A stretch of 64,000 bases of DNA, from NCBI RefSeq assembly GCF_011388215.1, contig NZ_CP049989.1:4497132-4561131 (forward strand), read 5' to 3'. The stretch is from Hydrogenophaga crocea. Its GTDB lineage: Bacteria; Pseudomonadota; Gammaproteobacteria; Burkholderiales; Burkholderiaceae_C. Under the pieces are notes generated by a model. That model was not told where the DNA came from and made no database searches. It worked only from the letters and a program-made list of their open reading frames with translations. Numbering within the stretch: position 1 is the first letter of the stretch; each line of letters begins with the position of its first letter. Below are positions 1 through 8,317 of this stretch, piece after piece. The position numbers and the translations under genes are program-made.

Positions 1-1
1 G

Positions 2-106
2 GTGGTGCTCGCGCTGCGCGACATCGCCACCCAGGCCGGGCTCGATTGGGAAACCGTGGGCGCTGCACTGCAGCGCGAAGGCCGGCTGCACCTCGAGACC
101 TACTGA
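2..106 (+). CDS. 3' end of an unidentified gene (partial)
   Basis: The window opens inside a reading frame that ends with TGA at 104-106. Only the last 34 residues are visible. They are a soluble, helical-looking tail ending in LHLETY. I do not recognise the family. Codon use is as GC-rich as in the neighbours. It lies upstream of a formate dehydrogenase accessory operon on the same strand, but a hairpin at 151-177 separates them, so it may be a different transcript. Confidence 0.5.
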   Translation: MVLALRDIATQAGLDWETVGAALQREGRLHLETY

Positions 107-150
107 GCCTTAGCGGGTCGTCGGGGCATGCGGCCCCGGCCCGGGGCAGG

Positions 151-177
151 GGCGGGACGATGGCGTAAAGTCCCGCC
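151..177 (+). terminator. Hairpin before the DUF3305 gene, terminator-like
   Basis: GGCGGGAC at 151-158 pairs with GTCCCGCC at 170-177 (8-bp stem, 11-nt loop) and is followed by TTCTT. It could end transcription of the upstream partial gene. The next start codon (183) follows at once and has no Shine-Dalgarno sequence outside the stem, so the hairpin could also affect translation of that gene. Confidence 0.45.
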
Positions 178-182
178 TTCTT

Positions 183-812
183 ATGCACGCCAAGCACACG
201 TCCCTGCCCGCACGACACCGGCCCGCGATCGAGGTCGATGTCGTGATGCGGCGCGAGCCCGTGGCCGGCGCCATGGCGCGCTGGCAGCCCTGGCGCTGGG
301 TGCTGGCCGATGTGATGCTGCACGCCGGCCCCGATGAAACCGCGCTGCTCGCGCGCGACGAACACCACGAGCCGCAGGCCGTGGAGCCGATCGACGCCGC
401 GCAGGCCCCCGAGGGCAGCAGCCACTGGCTGTACCCGCGCTTTCGGGTCGAGCTGTTCCGCGACGACGCCGAAGGCTACTACCTCAACCTCGAAAGCCCG
501 CAGCCCTGCTTCTGGGTGCTGTGGCGGCCCGACGAATCCCGGCTGCTCGACGGCGAGCCCGTGGCCGTGCCGCAGGCCGCGTCGCTGAGCTACCACGACG
601 CCGGCCGCTGGCTCGACGCCCAGGAGCGCGTGGACCAGGTGCCCGCGCCCGAGGAGGTGGTCGACTGGATGCGCGGCTTCGTCGACGCCACCTACGTGCC
701 CGAGCCCAAGAAGCGCAAGCGCCCCGAGAGCTTTCGCCCGCTCACCGACCGCTTCGGCCAGCCGGTGCGCGTGTCCACCGACAAGCTGCGCCGTGGCGGC
801 GCAGGCCAATGA
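183..812 (+). CDS. DUF3305 family protein, formate dehydrogenase-associated
   Basis: This 209-aa soluble protein has no signal peptide. The stretch around residues 17-40 (EVDVVMRREP, then ARWQPWRW) matches the start of the DUF3305 family, which is regularly found beside DUF3306, poly-ferredoxin and TorD-like genes in proteobacterial formate dehydrogenase loci. Its biochemical role is unknown; involvement in maturation or regulation of the molybdoenzyme is inferred from neighbours only. The C-terminus is basic. The stop overlaps the next start (ATGA at 809-812), so it is translationally coupled. ATG 183 is the first start able to include the whole domain, though it lacks a good ribosome binding site. 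Confidence 0.75.
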   Translation: MHAKHTSLPARHRPAIEVDVVMRREPVAGAMARWQPWRWVLADVMLHAGPDETALLARDEHHEPQAVEPIDAAQAPEGSSHWLYPRFRVELFRDDAEGYYLNLESPQPCFWVLWRPDESRLLDGEPVAVPQAASLSYHDAGRWLDAQERVDQVPAPEEVVDWMRGFVDATYVPEPKKRKRPESFRPLTDRFGQPVRVSTDKLRRGGAGQ

Positions 813-1426
813 CCATGGCACAGGACGACGGCAACTTCTTCTCGCGCTGGTCGCGCCGCAAGGAAGCCGCGCGCAGCGGCCAGGCGCTGCCGCCCGAGCC
901 TGTGGTCGCCAAGGCCGCGCCGGTGGCTGCGCCTGCGCCCCTGGCCGCACCGGCCCCGCTGACCGCGCCCGAGCCGCCGGCCGCGCGCGAGCCGGCCCCG
1001 CCCGCGCCCACGCTCGACGACGTGGCCCGGCTCACGCCCGAATCCGACTTCAGCCGCTTCGTCGCCAAGGACGTGAGCAGCGACGTGCGCAACGCCGCGG
1101 TGAAAAAGCTGTTCGCCGATCCGCACTTCAATGTGATGGACGGGCTGGACATCTACATCGACGACTACAGCAAGCCCAGCCCGCTGTCCAAGGCCGAGCT
1201 GGCCATGATGGTGGGCGCGAAATTCCTCAAGCTCGTCGACGACCCCGACGAAAAAAAGGCCGAGGCGCCCGCCGCCCCGACGGCCCCCACGGACGGCGGG
1301 CCCACCGCCGCCACCCCCAGCCCCCCCGAGGGCGACCCGACCCCGTCCCACGATGACCACGCTGATCTGCAATTGCAACCAGACCATGCCCCTGGACCCC
1401 AAGGCCCTGGGCGCGGCACTGGATGA
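809..1426 (+). CDS. DUF3306 family protein
   Basis: This 205-aa protein begins MTMAQDDGNFFSRWSRRK. The N-terminal FxRWSRRK motif is typical of DUF3306 proteins. An Ala/Pro-rich linker (about residues 35-70) follows, then a conserved block with TPESDFSRFV and an aspartate-rich segment (LDIYIDDY), and a low-complexity Ala/Pro/Thr tail. Function is unknown; the family co-occurs with formate dehydrogenase genes. The start overlaps the DUF3305 stop by 4 nt. The 3' end runs 74 nt into the next gene in another frame, which is unusually long; the last ~25 residues may carry little constraint. Confidence 0.7.
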   Translation: MTMAQDDGNFFSRWSRRKEAARSGQALPPEPVVAKAAPVAAPAPLAAPAPLTAPEPPAAREPAPPAPTLDDVARLTPESDFSRFVAKDVSSDVRNAAVKKLFADPHFNVMDGLDIYIDDYSKPSPLSKAELAMMVGAKFLKLVDDPDEKKAEAPAAPTAPTDGGPTAATPSPPEGDPTPSHDDHADLQLQPDHAPGPQGPGRGTG

Positions 1427-3455
1427 AGACCTGAGCGCGCACACCACGCTGTGCCGGCGCGACGCGCCCGCCTTCCAGCGCGCCTGCCGCAGCAGCGACG
1501 ACCTGGTGGTGGCCTGCACCCAGGAAAGCCGCCTCTTCAACGAACTGTCCGAACAGACCGAGGGCGCGGTGGCGCTGGACGTGCGGCCGATCCGCTTCGT
1601 GAACCTGCGCGAAACCGGTGGCTGGGGCCGCGAGGCCCGGGCCGCCACGCCCAAGATGGCCGCGCTGCTGGCGGCGGCGCGCCTGCCCGATCCCGAGCCG
1701 GTGCCCACCGTCACCTACACCAGCGCGGGCCGCGCGCTGATCATCGGCGCGCTCGATGCCGCCGAGGCCCTGGCTGCGCGCGTGGCCGACGTGCTCGACG
1801 TGACCGTGCTGGCCCAGGGCGGTCGCGGCCAGCAGGCCCACACCTGGCCGGTGCAGAGCGGCGAACTGGTTTCGCTCGGCGGCTGGCTCGGTGCCTTCGA
1901 CGCGGTCTGGCGCAAGGCCAACCCGATCGACCTCGACCTGTGCACGCGCTGCAACGCCTGCGTCGCGGCCTGCCCCGAAGGCGCGATCGGGCTCGACTAC
2001 CAGATCGACCTGGACAAGTGCCAGAGCCACCGCGCCTGCGTGCAGGCCTGCGAGGCCGTGGGCGCGATCAACTTCCAGCGTGAGGCGAGCGAGCAGCGCG
2101 AGCGTTTCGACATCGTGGTCGACCTCCGCGCGCAACCGGCCTTCGCGCAGCACGCGCCGCCGCAGGGCTACTTCCACCTGCCGCAAGGCCTGCACAGCGA
2201 GGCCGGCCTTGCGGCCGTGCTGCGCCTGCGCGAGCTGGTGGGTGAATTCGAGAAACCCAAGTTCTTCCAGTACAAGCAGAAGCTGTGCGCACACGGACGC
2301 AACGAGACCGTGGGTTGCGACGCCTGCGTGCAGGTGTGCTCGGCGCTCGCCATCCGCAGCGAGGTCGAGCGCCAGCAGATCGCGGTCAACCCCAACCTGT
2401 GCGTGGGCTGCGGCGCCTGCACCACCGTGTGCCCCACGGGTGCACTGAGCTACGCCTACCCGCGCGCGGCGGAGCAGGGCGCCAAGCTGCGCACCGTGCT
2501 CGCCACCTACGCCAAGGCCGGCGGCCAGGACGCGGCGCTGCTGCTGCACAGCCAGGCCGCGGGCAGCGCACTCATCGACGCGCTGGGCCGCGAGGCGCAG
2601 CTGCGGCCCAAGGCCGTCAAGGGCGTGCCCGCGCGTGTGATCCCGCTGCCGCTGTGGCACACCGCTTCGGTGGGCCTCGATCTGTGGCTCAGCGCCTTTG
2701 CCTACGGCGCATCGCAGGTGTGGGTGCTGGTCACCGACGAAGAAGCGCCGCAGTACCTCGACGCGCTCAGCGCGCAGATGGCCGTGGCGCAGGCGCTGGT
2801 GAACGGCCTGGGTTACAGCGGCACCCATTTCCGCCTGGTGCGCGCGCGCGATGCGGCCACGCTCGACGTGCAGCTCGCCTCGCCGCCCGCGCAGGGCGTG
2901 AAGCGCCGCGCGGGCTTCGCGGTGCAGGCCGACAAACGCGCCACGCTCGAACTCGCGCTCGATCACCTGCTGCAGGACAGCGCGGCGCTCGCGCGCAGCG
3001 CCGAGGCCGTCGCGCTGCCCGCGGCCTCGCCGTTCGGCGCGGTGAACGTGGACAAGGACCGCTGCACGCTGTGCCTGAGCTGCGTGAGCGCCTGCCCCGC
3101 GAGCGCGCTGCTCGACAACGCCGAGCGCCCGCAGCTGCGCTTCGTCGAGAAGAACTGCGTGCAGTGCGGCCTGTGCGCCACCACCTGCCCCGAAGACGCG
3201 ATCACGCTCGCGCCGCGCCTGCTGCTCAGCGAGCAGCGCAAGCAGCCGCGCGTGCTCAACGAAGCCCAGCCCTATGGCTGCGTGCGCTGCGGCAAACCGT
3301 TCGGCACGCTCAAGGGCGTGGAGCTCATGCTGTCCAAGCTCTCGGGCCACGCCATGTTCCAGGGCGAAGCGCTCGAGCGCCTCAAGATGTGCGGCGACTG
3401 CCGCGTCGTGGACATCTATTCCAACCCGGGCGAAACCCGCATCAACGACCTCTGA
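1353..3455 (+). CDS. Poly-4Fe-4S ferredoxin of the formate dehydrogenase locus
   Basis: This 700-aa cytoplasmic iron-sulfur protein contains many cysteine motifs: an N-terminal CNCNQTM, CTRCNACVAACP near residue 197, a following CQSHRACVQAC, CDACVQVC, CVGCGACTTVCP near 350, CTLCLSCVSACP near 571, CVQCGLCATTCP near 602, and a C-terminal CVRCG/CGDC pair. At least five are ferredoxin-type 4Fe-4S sites, so it should wire several clusters for intracellular electron transfer. Homologues sit between DUF3306 and TorD-like genes in formate dehydrogenase loci. The electron partner cannot be told from sequence. The start at 1353 lies inside the DUF3306 gene and gives the usual short CNCNQ N-terminus. 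TorD follows after 11 nt. Confidence 0.88.
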   Translation: MTTLICNCNQTMPLDPKALGAALDEDLSAHTTLCRRDAPAFQRACRSSDDLVVACTQESRLFNELSEQTEGAVALDVRPIRFVNLRETGGWGREARAATPKMAALLAAARLPDPEPVPTVTYTSAGRALIIGALDAAEALAARVADVLDVTVLAQGGRGQQAHTWPVQSGELVSLGGWLGAFDAVWRKANPIDLDLCTRCNACVAACPEGAIGLDYQIDLDKCQSHRACVQACEAVGAINFQREASEQRERFDIVVDLRAQPAFAQHAPPQGYFHLPQGLHSEAGLAAVLRLRELVGEFEKPKFFQYKQKLCAHGRNETVGCDACVQVCSALAIRSEVERQQIAVNPNLCVGCGACTTVCPTGALSYAYPRAAEQGAKLRTVLATYAKAGGQDAALLLHSQAAGSALIDALGREAQLRPKAVKGVPARVIPLPLWHTASVGLDLWLSAFAYGASQVWVLVTDEEAPQYLDALSAQMAVAQALVNGLGYSGTHFRLVRARDAATLDVQLASPPAQGVKRRAGFAVQADKRATLELALDHLLQDSAALARSAEAVALPAASPFGAVNVDKDRCTLCLSCVSACPASALLDNAERPQLRFVEKNCVQCGLCATTCPEDAITLAPRLLLSEQRKQPRVLNEAQPYGCVRCGKPFGTLKGVELMLSKLSGHAMFQGEALERLKMCGDCRVVDIYSNPGETRINDL

Positions 3456-3466
3456 AAGCCCCCGCC

Positions 3467-4084
3467 ATGATGGAGCGCATCCCCGTTTCCTCCACGCTCG
3501 ACGAAGAGACCGCGCGGGCCGAGGTCTATGGCCTGCTGGCCGCGCTGTATTACGCGCCGCCCTCGGCCGAGCTGATGTCGCAGCTGCGCGTGGCCGTCAC
3601 CGAAGCGCCCGCGGCCGGCGCCTTCCTTGAAGAATCGTGGCGCGGCGTGGTGGCCGCGGCGCGCGAGCTCACCGACGCGCAGGTGGTCAGCGAGTTCGAC
3701 GAGCTCTTCGGCGGCGTGGGCAAGCCCGAGGTGATGCTGTTCGGCTCGCACTACCTGAGCGGCTTCCTCAACGAGAAACCGCTGGCGCAACTGCGCAGCG
3801 ACCTCGCCGAACTCGGCCTGGCGCGCGACGAGTCCATGCCCGAGACCGAGGACCACGTGGCCTACGTGTGCGAGGTCATGCGCTACCTGATCGCGGGCGA
3901 CGACGTGGCCGTGGCCAACCTCACGCGCCAGCGCGCCTTCTTCGCGGCCCACGTGCAGACCTGGGTGCCGCAGCTGTGCGACGCGCTGGCCGCCCACCCG
4001 AAGGCGCGCTTCTATGCGGCGCTCGCGGGCTTCACCAACGCATTCATCGGCGTCGAGGCCCAGGGCTTCGACATGCTGGTCTGA
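3467..4084 (+). CDS. TorD/DmsD-family molybdoenzyme chaperone
   Basis: This 205-aa all-helical protein belongs to the TorD family of redox-enzyme maturation proteins, which bind the TAT signal and apo-form of molybdenum enzymes before export. Visible features are the N-terminal ARAEVYGLLAALYY helix, a central EFDELFGGVG segment and the family E-x-EDH-x-AYVCEVM stretch (PETEDHVAYV). The likely client is the catalytic subunit encoded at 12467, which has a twin-arginine leader. Two consecutive ATGs (3467, 3470) are possible starts. It is co-oriented with and 11 nt from the ferredoxin gene. Confidence 0.85.
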   Translation: MMERIPVSSTLDEETARAEVYGLLAALYYAPPSAELMSQLRVAVTEAPAAGAFLEESWRGVVAAARELTDAQVVSEFDELFGGVGKPEVMLFGSHYLSGFLNEKPLAQLRSDLAELGLARDESMPETEDHVAYVCEVMRYLIAGDDVAVANLTRQRAFFAAHVQTWVPQLCDALAAHPKARFYAALAGFTNAFIGVEAQGFDMLV

Positions 4085-4100
4085 TCCCGGGAGGAACGAC

Positions 4101-4403
4101 ATGCCCAAGGCTTACTGGGTGGCGCGCGTGGACGTGGACGACGTCGAACGCTACAAGGCCTACATCGCGGCCAACGCCGAGCCGCTCCATGCCTACGGGG
4201 CGAAGTTTCTCGTGCGCGGCGGCCGCTTCGAGTGCCCCGAAGGCAGCAGCCGCAGCCGCAACGTGGTGATCGAGTTTCCCTCGTTCGAACAGGCCAAGGC
4301 CTGCTACGAATCGCCCGGCTACCAGGCCGCGGTGGCGCTGCGCGCGCCGGTGTCGGTGATCGACCTGGTGATCGTCGAAGGCTACGACGGCCCGCAGCCC
4401 TGA
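4101..4403 (+). CDS. DUF1330 family protein
   Basis: This 100-aa protein begins MPKAYWVARVDVDDVERYKAY, the characteristic opening of DUF1330, a dimeric alpha/beta-barrel ferredoxin-like fold. The core RGGRFECPEG and the VVIEFPSFEQAKACYES segment are also typical. No catalytic function is established for the family. It is preceded by a good ribosome binding site (GGGAGGAACGAC) and lies 16 nt after the TorD gene, probably as the last gene of that operon. Any connection to formate metabolism is positional only. Confidence 0.85.
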   Translation: MPKAYWVARVDVDDVERYKAYIAANAEPLHAYGAKFLVRGGRFECPEGSSRSRNVVIEFPSFEQAKACYESPGYQAAVALRAPVSVIDLVIVEGYDGPQP

Positions 4404-4415
4404 TCGGAGCGCCCG

Positions 4416-4433
4416 GGGCCGCCAGTGCGGCCC
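4416..4433. terminator. Hairpin between convergent genes
   Basis: GGGCCGC (4416-4422), loop CAGT, GCGGCCC (4427-4433) form a 7-bp GC stem followed by TT only. It lies in the 39-nt gap between the DUF1330 gene (+) and the first FG-GAP gene (-), so it can end transcription from both sides. Confidence 0.5.
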
Positions 4434-4442
4434 TTGCGGACT

Positions 4443-6278
4443 TCAGTACAGGTAGACCGCGCCGCTGTTGGGGGCGTCGCTCAGGCTCTGGTCGCCGCCC
4501 ACGCCGGTGGCGCTGCTGCTGTCCCCGATCGCGCCGACGGCCAGGGTGAGCAGGCCCTCGCTGTTCTGCGCCAGCGCCAGGCTGTTGCCGAAACGGCCGC
4601 CGTTTTCGATGGCGTTGCTCGGTTTCACCTGCGCCCGCTCGCGCCAGGCCACTCCGTCGCGCTCGAAGACGTAGACCGCGCCCGTGCCGGGGGCGTTGTC
4701 GTTGTCGACCGCCGGATCCGCCAGGCCCAGCGCATCGCTGTCTTCACCGCGCGCGCCCACCGCCAGCGTGCGGCCGTCGGCCGACAGCGCCACGGCGACG
4801 CCGAAGAAGTCCGAGTCACCGGCGTTGGACGCCTTCACGAGCGCCACCTGGCTCCACGCGTTGGCGGCGCGCACGAAGACATAGGCGGCGCCGCTGTTCG
4901 GCACGTTGCTGGATTCACCCGGCGCACCCACGGCCAGCGCGGTGCCATCGAGCGAGAGCGACACGCTGGTGCCGAAGGTGTTGGCGGTGTGGGCATTGGA
5001 CGCCTTGATGTAGGCGGTCTGCACCGTGCCCAGGGGGGAGCCCGATGGGTTGGTGCCGCCGTCGCCAAAGAGGTAGACGGCGCCGCTGTCCAGCGCCGAT
5101 TCATCGGCTTGCGTGCCGTTGATGCCGCTCGCGCCGCTGTCTTCGCCCGGTGCGCCGACGGCCAGGCCCAGGCCATCGGCGCTCAAGGCCACGCTGGTGC
5201 CGAAGCGGTCGTTGGCGCCCGTGTTCGAGGCCTTGATGTAGAGAGCCGGGTCCCAGTGACTGTCCAGGTACGCGAAGGTGTAGACCGCGCCACTCTGAGG
5301 CGCGCCGAGGTTCGGGTCGGGGCCCAGGTGCGCGTCGAAGATGCCGGCGTGGTTGCTGCTTTCGCCCGGGGCGCCCGCGGCCAGGGTGTTGCCGTCGGCC
5401 GAGAGCGCCACGCTGCTGCCGAAGGCGTTGCCGGTTTCGTTGTTGTAGGTCTTGATGAAGGCGTCCTGCGTCCAGGCGCCGGCGCTGCGCGAGAACACGT
5501 ACACCGCGCCGCTGTTGCGCGTGCCGGACTCGGTGTCGGTCTGGTTGATGCCCAGGCGCGAACTGGACTCGCCAACCGATCCCACCGCGAGCCGGCTGCC
5601 ATCGCCCGAGAGCGCCACGCTGGTGCCGAAGAGGTCGAAGGCCTCCGTGACCGCGGCCTTCACATAGGCCTGTTGCGTCCAGGCCGTGCCATCGCGCACG
5701 TACACATAGACGGCGCCGCTGAACGGGGCGTTGCTGTCGTGGTTCGGCTGGTTGATGCCCGAGCCGCTGTCGCTTTCGTAGGGTGCGCCCACGGCCAGGG
5801 TGCCGCCATCGGCCGACAAGGCCACGCTGAAGCCGAACACCTGGTTCGCGGCCGTGTTCGACGCCTTCACGTACCCGATGGCGGTGTTGAGCGAATCCGA
5901 GGCCGCCACCGGGACCGAATCGGTACAGCCGCCGCGGTTGCAGGCCCTGAGGATGTAGCGCGCGTTGATGTGGGTGGGCAGGAACACCAGCCGGTCGTGC
6001 TGCGTGGTGTCCGTGGCCAGGTTGCTCGCCAGCGCGGTGTACTGGCCGTCGCCCCGGGGCGACTCGAGCAGGGTGTAGCGGGGCTCGCCGCTCACCGCGG
6101 TCCAGCTGAAGTGCAGGCCCTTGATGCCTTGCAAGCCGAGCGCGAGCACCGGCTTGCCCGGCGGGGGACCGAGGTCGGGGCCCTCGAACCCGCCGCCGCC
6201 ACCGCCTCCGCAAGCGCTGAGGCCGACGGCAACGGCGGTTGTGAGCGCCGCGCACCAGAACATCCCGGACAGGTTCAT
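4443..6278 (-). CDS. FG-GAP repeat lipoprotein, predicted seven-bladed propeller (copy 1)
   Basis: This 611-aa protein has a lipoprotein signal peptide (lipobox LSAC before a Gly-rich linker), a fibronectin-III-like segment (about residues 40-125, HFSWTAVSG, ARYILRACNRGGC) and seven repeats of about 65-75 residues with an FG-x-SVALSADG-x-x-LAVGAPGE core. Seven FG-GAP units predict an integrin-alpha-like beta-propeller anchored to the outer membrane. Ligand and role are unknown; adhesion or protein scaffolding is possible. The start at 6278 is preceded by GAGGAA, and an upstream in-frame start would put the signal peptide internally. It lies 43 nt downstream of a full-length paralog, evidently a tandem duplication. 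Confidence 0.85.
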   Translation of the reverse strand: MNLSGMFWCAALTTAVAVGLSACGGGGGGGFEGPDLGPPPGKPVLALGLQGIKGLHFSWTAVSGEPRYTLLESPRGDGQYTALASNLATDTTQHDRLVFLPTHINARYILRACNRGGCTDSVPVAASDSLNTAIGYVKASNTAANQVFGFSVALSADGGTLAVGAPYESDSGSGINQPNHDSNAPFSGAVYVYVRDGTAWTQQAYVKAAVTEAFDLFGTSVALSGDGSRLAVGSVGESSSRLGINQTDTESGTRNSGAVYVFSRSAGAWTQDAFIKTYNNETGNAFGSSVALSADGNTLAAGAPGESSNHAGIFDAHLGPDPNLGAPQSGAVYTFAYLDSHWDPALYIKASNTGANDRFGTSVALSADGLGLAVGAPGEDSGASGINGTQADESALDSGAVYLFGDGGTNPSGSPLGTVQTAYIKASNAHTANTFGTSVSLSLDGTALAVGAPGESSNVPNSGAAYVFVRAANAWSQVALVKASNAGDSDFFGVAVALSADGRTLAVGARGEDSDALGLADPAVDNDNAPGTGAVYVFERDGVAWRERAQVKPSNAIENGGRFGNSLALAQNSEGLLTLAVGAIGDSSSATGVGGDQSLSDAPNSGAVYLY

Positions 6279-6321
6279 GACAAGTTCCTCGATTCGGGCC
6301 GGTGCGCTGGCCGCGATGCCT

Positions 6322-8172
6322 TCAGTACAGGTAGACCGCGCCGCTCGTGAGGGCGTCGGTTCGGCTTTGGTCCCCGCCCACGCCCGTCGCACCGCTGCTG
6401 TCACCGGTGGCGCCCACGGCCAGGGTGGGCATGCCGTCGCTGTTCTGCGCCAGCGCCAGGCTGCGGCCGAACCGGCTGCCGGCGCTGGCGTTGGAAGCCT
6501 TCACGTAGGCCTGCTGGGCCCAACCCGTGTTCCCGCGGGCGAAGACATAGGCGGCACCCGATCCGGAGGCGTTGTCGTTGTCCACGGGCGGGTCCGTGAG
6601 ACCGATCGCATCGCCGTCTTCCAGCAGCGCGCCCACGGCCAGCGTGTTGCCGTCGGGCGAGAGCGCGAGGCTGATGCCGAACAGGTCCTGCGGGCCGGGG
6701 TTGAACGCCTTGAGGTAGGCGCCCTGGCTCCAGCTGTTGCCTGCGCCGCGCGCGAAGACATAGGCCGCGCCGCTCGCGTCGCCGCCGGCGTCTTCCTGCG
6801 GGGCGCTGACGGCCAGTGTCGCGCCATCGTGCGAGAGCGCGACCACCGTGCCGAAGGCGTCGCCCGCGGTGGTGGCGGACGCCTTCACGTAGGCCGTCTG
6901 CTGCATGTCCGGGGTGACGGGCGACACGGCATCGACGTGCGTGAAGACATAGGCCGCACCGCTGTTCGGCGCCGCGTTGTCGCCCTGCGCGCCGTTGAGG
7001 CCTTGCGCGCTGCTGGCCTCGCCCGGGGCACCGACCGCCAGGGTCTGGCCGTCGCCGCTCAGGGCGAGGTGGGTACCGAAGCGGTCGTTGGCGCCGGTGT
7101 TGGAGGCCTTGATGTATAGGCCTGTGGACCAGACGGCATCGATGGAACGGTAGGTGTAGACCGCGCCGCTCGATGGCGCGCCGACGTTGCCGGCGGGCGC
7201 GACGCTGATGGTGAACACGCCCGTGAAGTTGCTGCTTTCACCCGGTGCGCCGGTGGCCACCGTGCTGCCATCGGCCGAGACCGCGACGCTGCTGCCGAAG
7301 AAGTGGTTGGCGTCGCCGTTGAATGCCTTGATGAAGGCTTGCTGCGTCCAGCTGCCGCTGCTGCGGGCGAACACGTACACCGCGCCGCTGTTGGGTTGGC
7401 CGGCCTCGGTATCGGGTTGGTTGATGCCCGGGCGCGAACTGGATTCGCCCGGCGCCCCCACCACCAGCACATGGCCATCCGCCGAGAGGGCCACGCTGTT
7501 GCCGAACTGATCGCCGGCCTCGGACTTGCCGGCCTTCACGTAGGCCTGCTGCACCCACGAAAGGCCGTCACGCGCGTACACGTACACCGCGCCGCTGCTG
7601 GGGGCGGCGCTGTCGTTGTTGGCCTGGTTGATGCCCGAGGCGCTGTCGTCCTCGAGCGGCGTGCCCACCGCCAGCGTGTTGCCGTCGGCCGACAGCGCCA
7701 CCGAGGTGCCGAACTCGTCGTTGGTGCGCGTGTTCGAGGCCTTCACGTAACCGATGGCGCCGTTGAGCGGCAGCAGGAGCGCCACCGGCTGCGAATCGGT
7801 GCAACCCCCGCTGTTGCAGGCCTGCAGGATGTAGCGCGCGTTCACGCGCGGGGGCAGGAAGGCCTGGAACGTGTACTCGGTGCTGTTGGCGGGCAGGTTG
7901 TCGGCCACCACGGTGTAGTTGCCGTCGCCCTTGATCGATTCGAGCAGCTTGTAGGTGACGAGGCTGTCCACAGGCGCCCAGCTGAAGTGCAGGCTTTTGA
8001 TGCTGTAGGCGCCCGCCGCCAGCATCAGCGCTGCTGGCGGGTCGACGGTCGTGCCGCCGCCAACGTTGCCCGCCCCCGGGCCGCCTGCACCGCCCGTGCC
8101 GCCGCACGCCGTGAGGGCGGCGGCCACAAGGAACGCAAGCGCGCCACTGCAGATCGAACGCAGGAATTTCAT
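6322..8172 (-). CDS. FG-GAP repeat lipoprotein, predicted seven-bladed propeller (copy 2)
   Basis: This 616-aa protein has the same layout as the downstream copy: lipoprotein signal (MKFLRSICSGALAFL, lipobox LTAC), Gly-rich spacer, fibronectin-III-like segment (HFSWAPVDS, ARYILQACNSGGC) and seven FG-x-SVALSADG-NTLAVG repeats. Both copies end in nearly the same module (ATGVGGDQS then SGAVYLY), so the C-terminus is under constraint. AAGGA lies before the ATG at 8172. Individual blades align best with the same-numbered blade in the paralog, which indicates duplication of the whole gene rather than blade by blade. Both copies are probably transcribed together. Confidence 0.85.
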   Translation of the reverse strand: MKFLRSICSGALAFLVAAALTACGGTGGAGGPGAGNVGGGTTVDPPAALMLAAGAYSIKSLHFSWAPVDSLVTYKLLESIKGDGNYTVVADNLPANSTEYTFQAFLPPRVNARYILQACNSGGCTDSQPVALLLPLNGAIGYVKASNTRTNDEFGTSVALSADGNTLAVGTPLEDDSASGINQANNDSAAPSSGAVYVYARDGLSWVQQAYVKAGKSEAGDQFGNSVALSADGHVLVVGAPGESSSRPGINQPDTEAGQPNSGAVYVFARSSGSWTQQAFIKAFNGDANHFFGSSVAVSADGSTVATGAPGESSNFTGVFTISVAPAGNVGAPSSGAVYTYRSIDAVWSTGLYIKASNTGANDRFGTHLALSGDGQTLAVGAPGEASSAQGLNGAQGDNAAPNSGAAYVFTHVDAVSPVTPDMQQTAYVKASATTAGDAFGTVVALSHDGATLAVSAPQEDAGGDASGAAYVFARGAGNSWSQGAYLKAFNPGPQDLFGISLALSPDGNTLAVGALLEDGDAIGLTDPPVDNDNASGSGAAYVFARGNTGWAQQAYVKASNASAGSRFGRSLALAQNSDGMPTLAVGATGDSSGATGVGGDQSRTDALTSGAVYLY

Positions 8173-8317
8173 GGTGGGGTCCTTGAAGAATTCGGGTGAT
8201 TCATTCAAGAACAAGCCACCGCCATCCACCATTCGCCTCATGCCTTAAGCCCTGGCATGCATCGGGCGGCCGGGGCCTAACACCGGCGTAGGCCGTGGCC
8301 CCTGGCCGTTCGTTCGT

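Noticed and set aside
1227..3350. Long antisense frame opposite the poly-ferredoxin gene
   Set aside because: It has no domain, and its composition is as expected from complementing a GC-rich gene with many cysteine codons.
4425..6350. Open frame on the + strand across the first FG-GAP gene
   Set aside because: It is a stop-free shadow of the repeat gene. Its apparent repeats are the complement of the FG-GAP blades, and the - strand product has a signal peptide and conserved blades.
4443..8172. DNA repeats in the FG-GAP genes considered as a CRISPR or satellite array
   Set aside because: The repeats are coding, about 200 bp long, imperfect, and correspond to protein blades; there are no constant short repeats with unique spacers.
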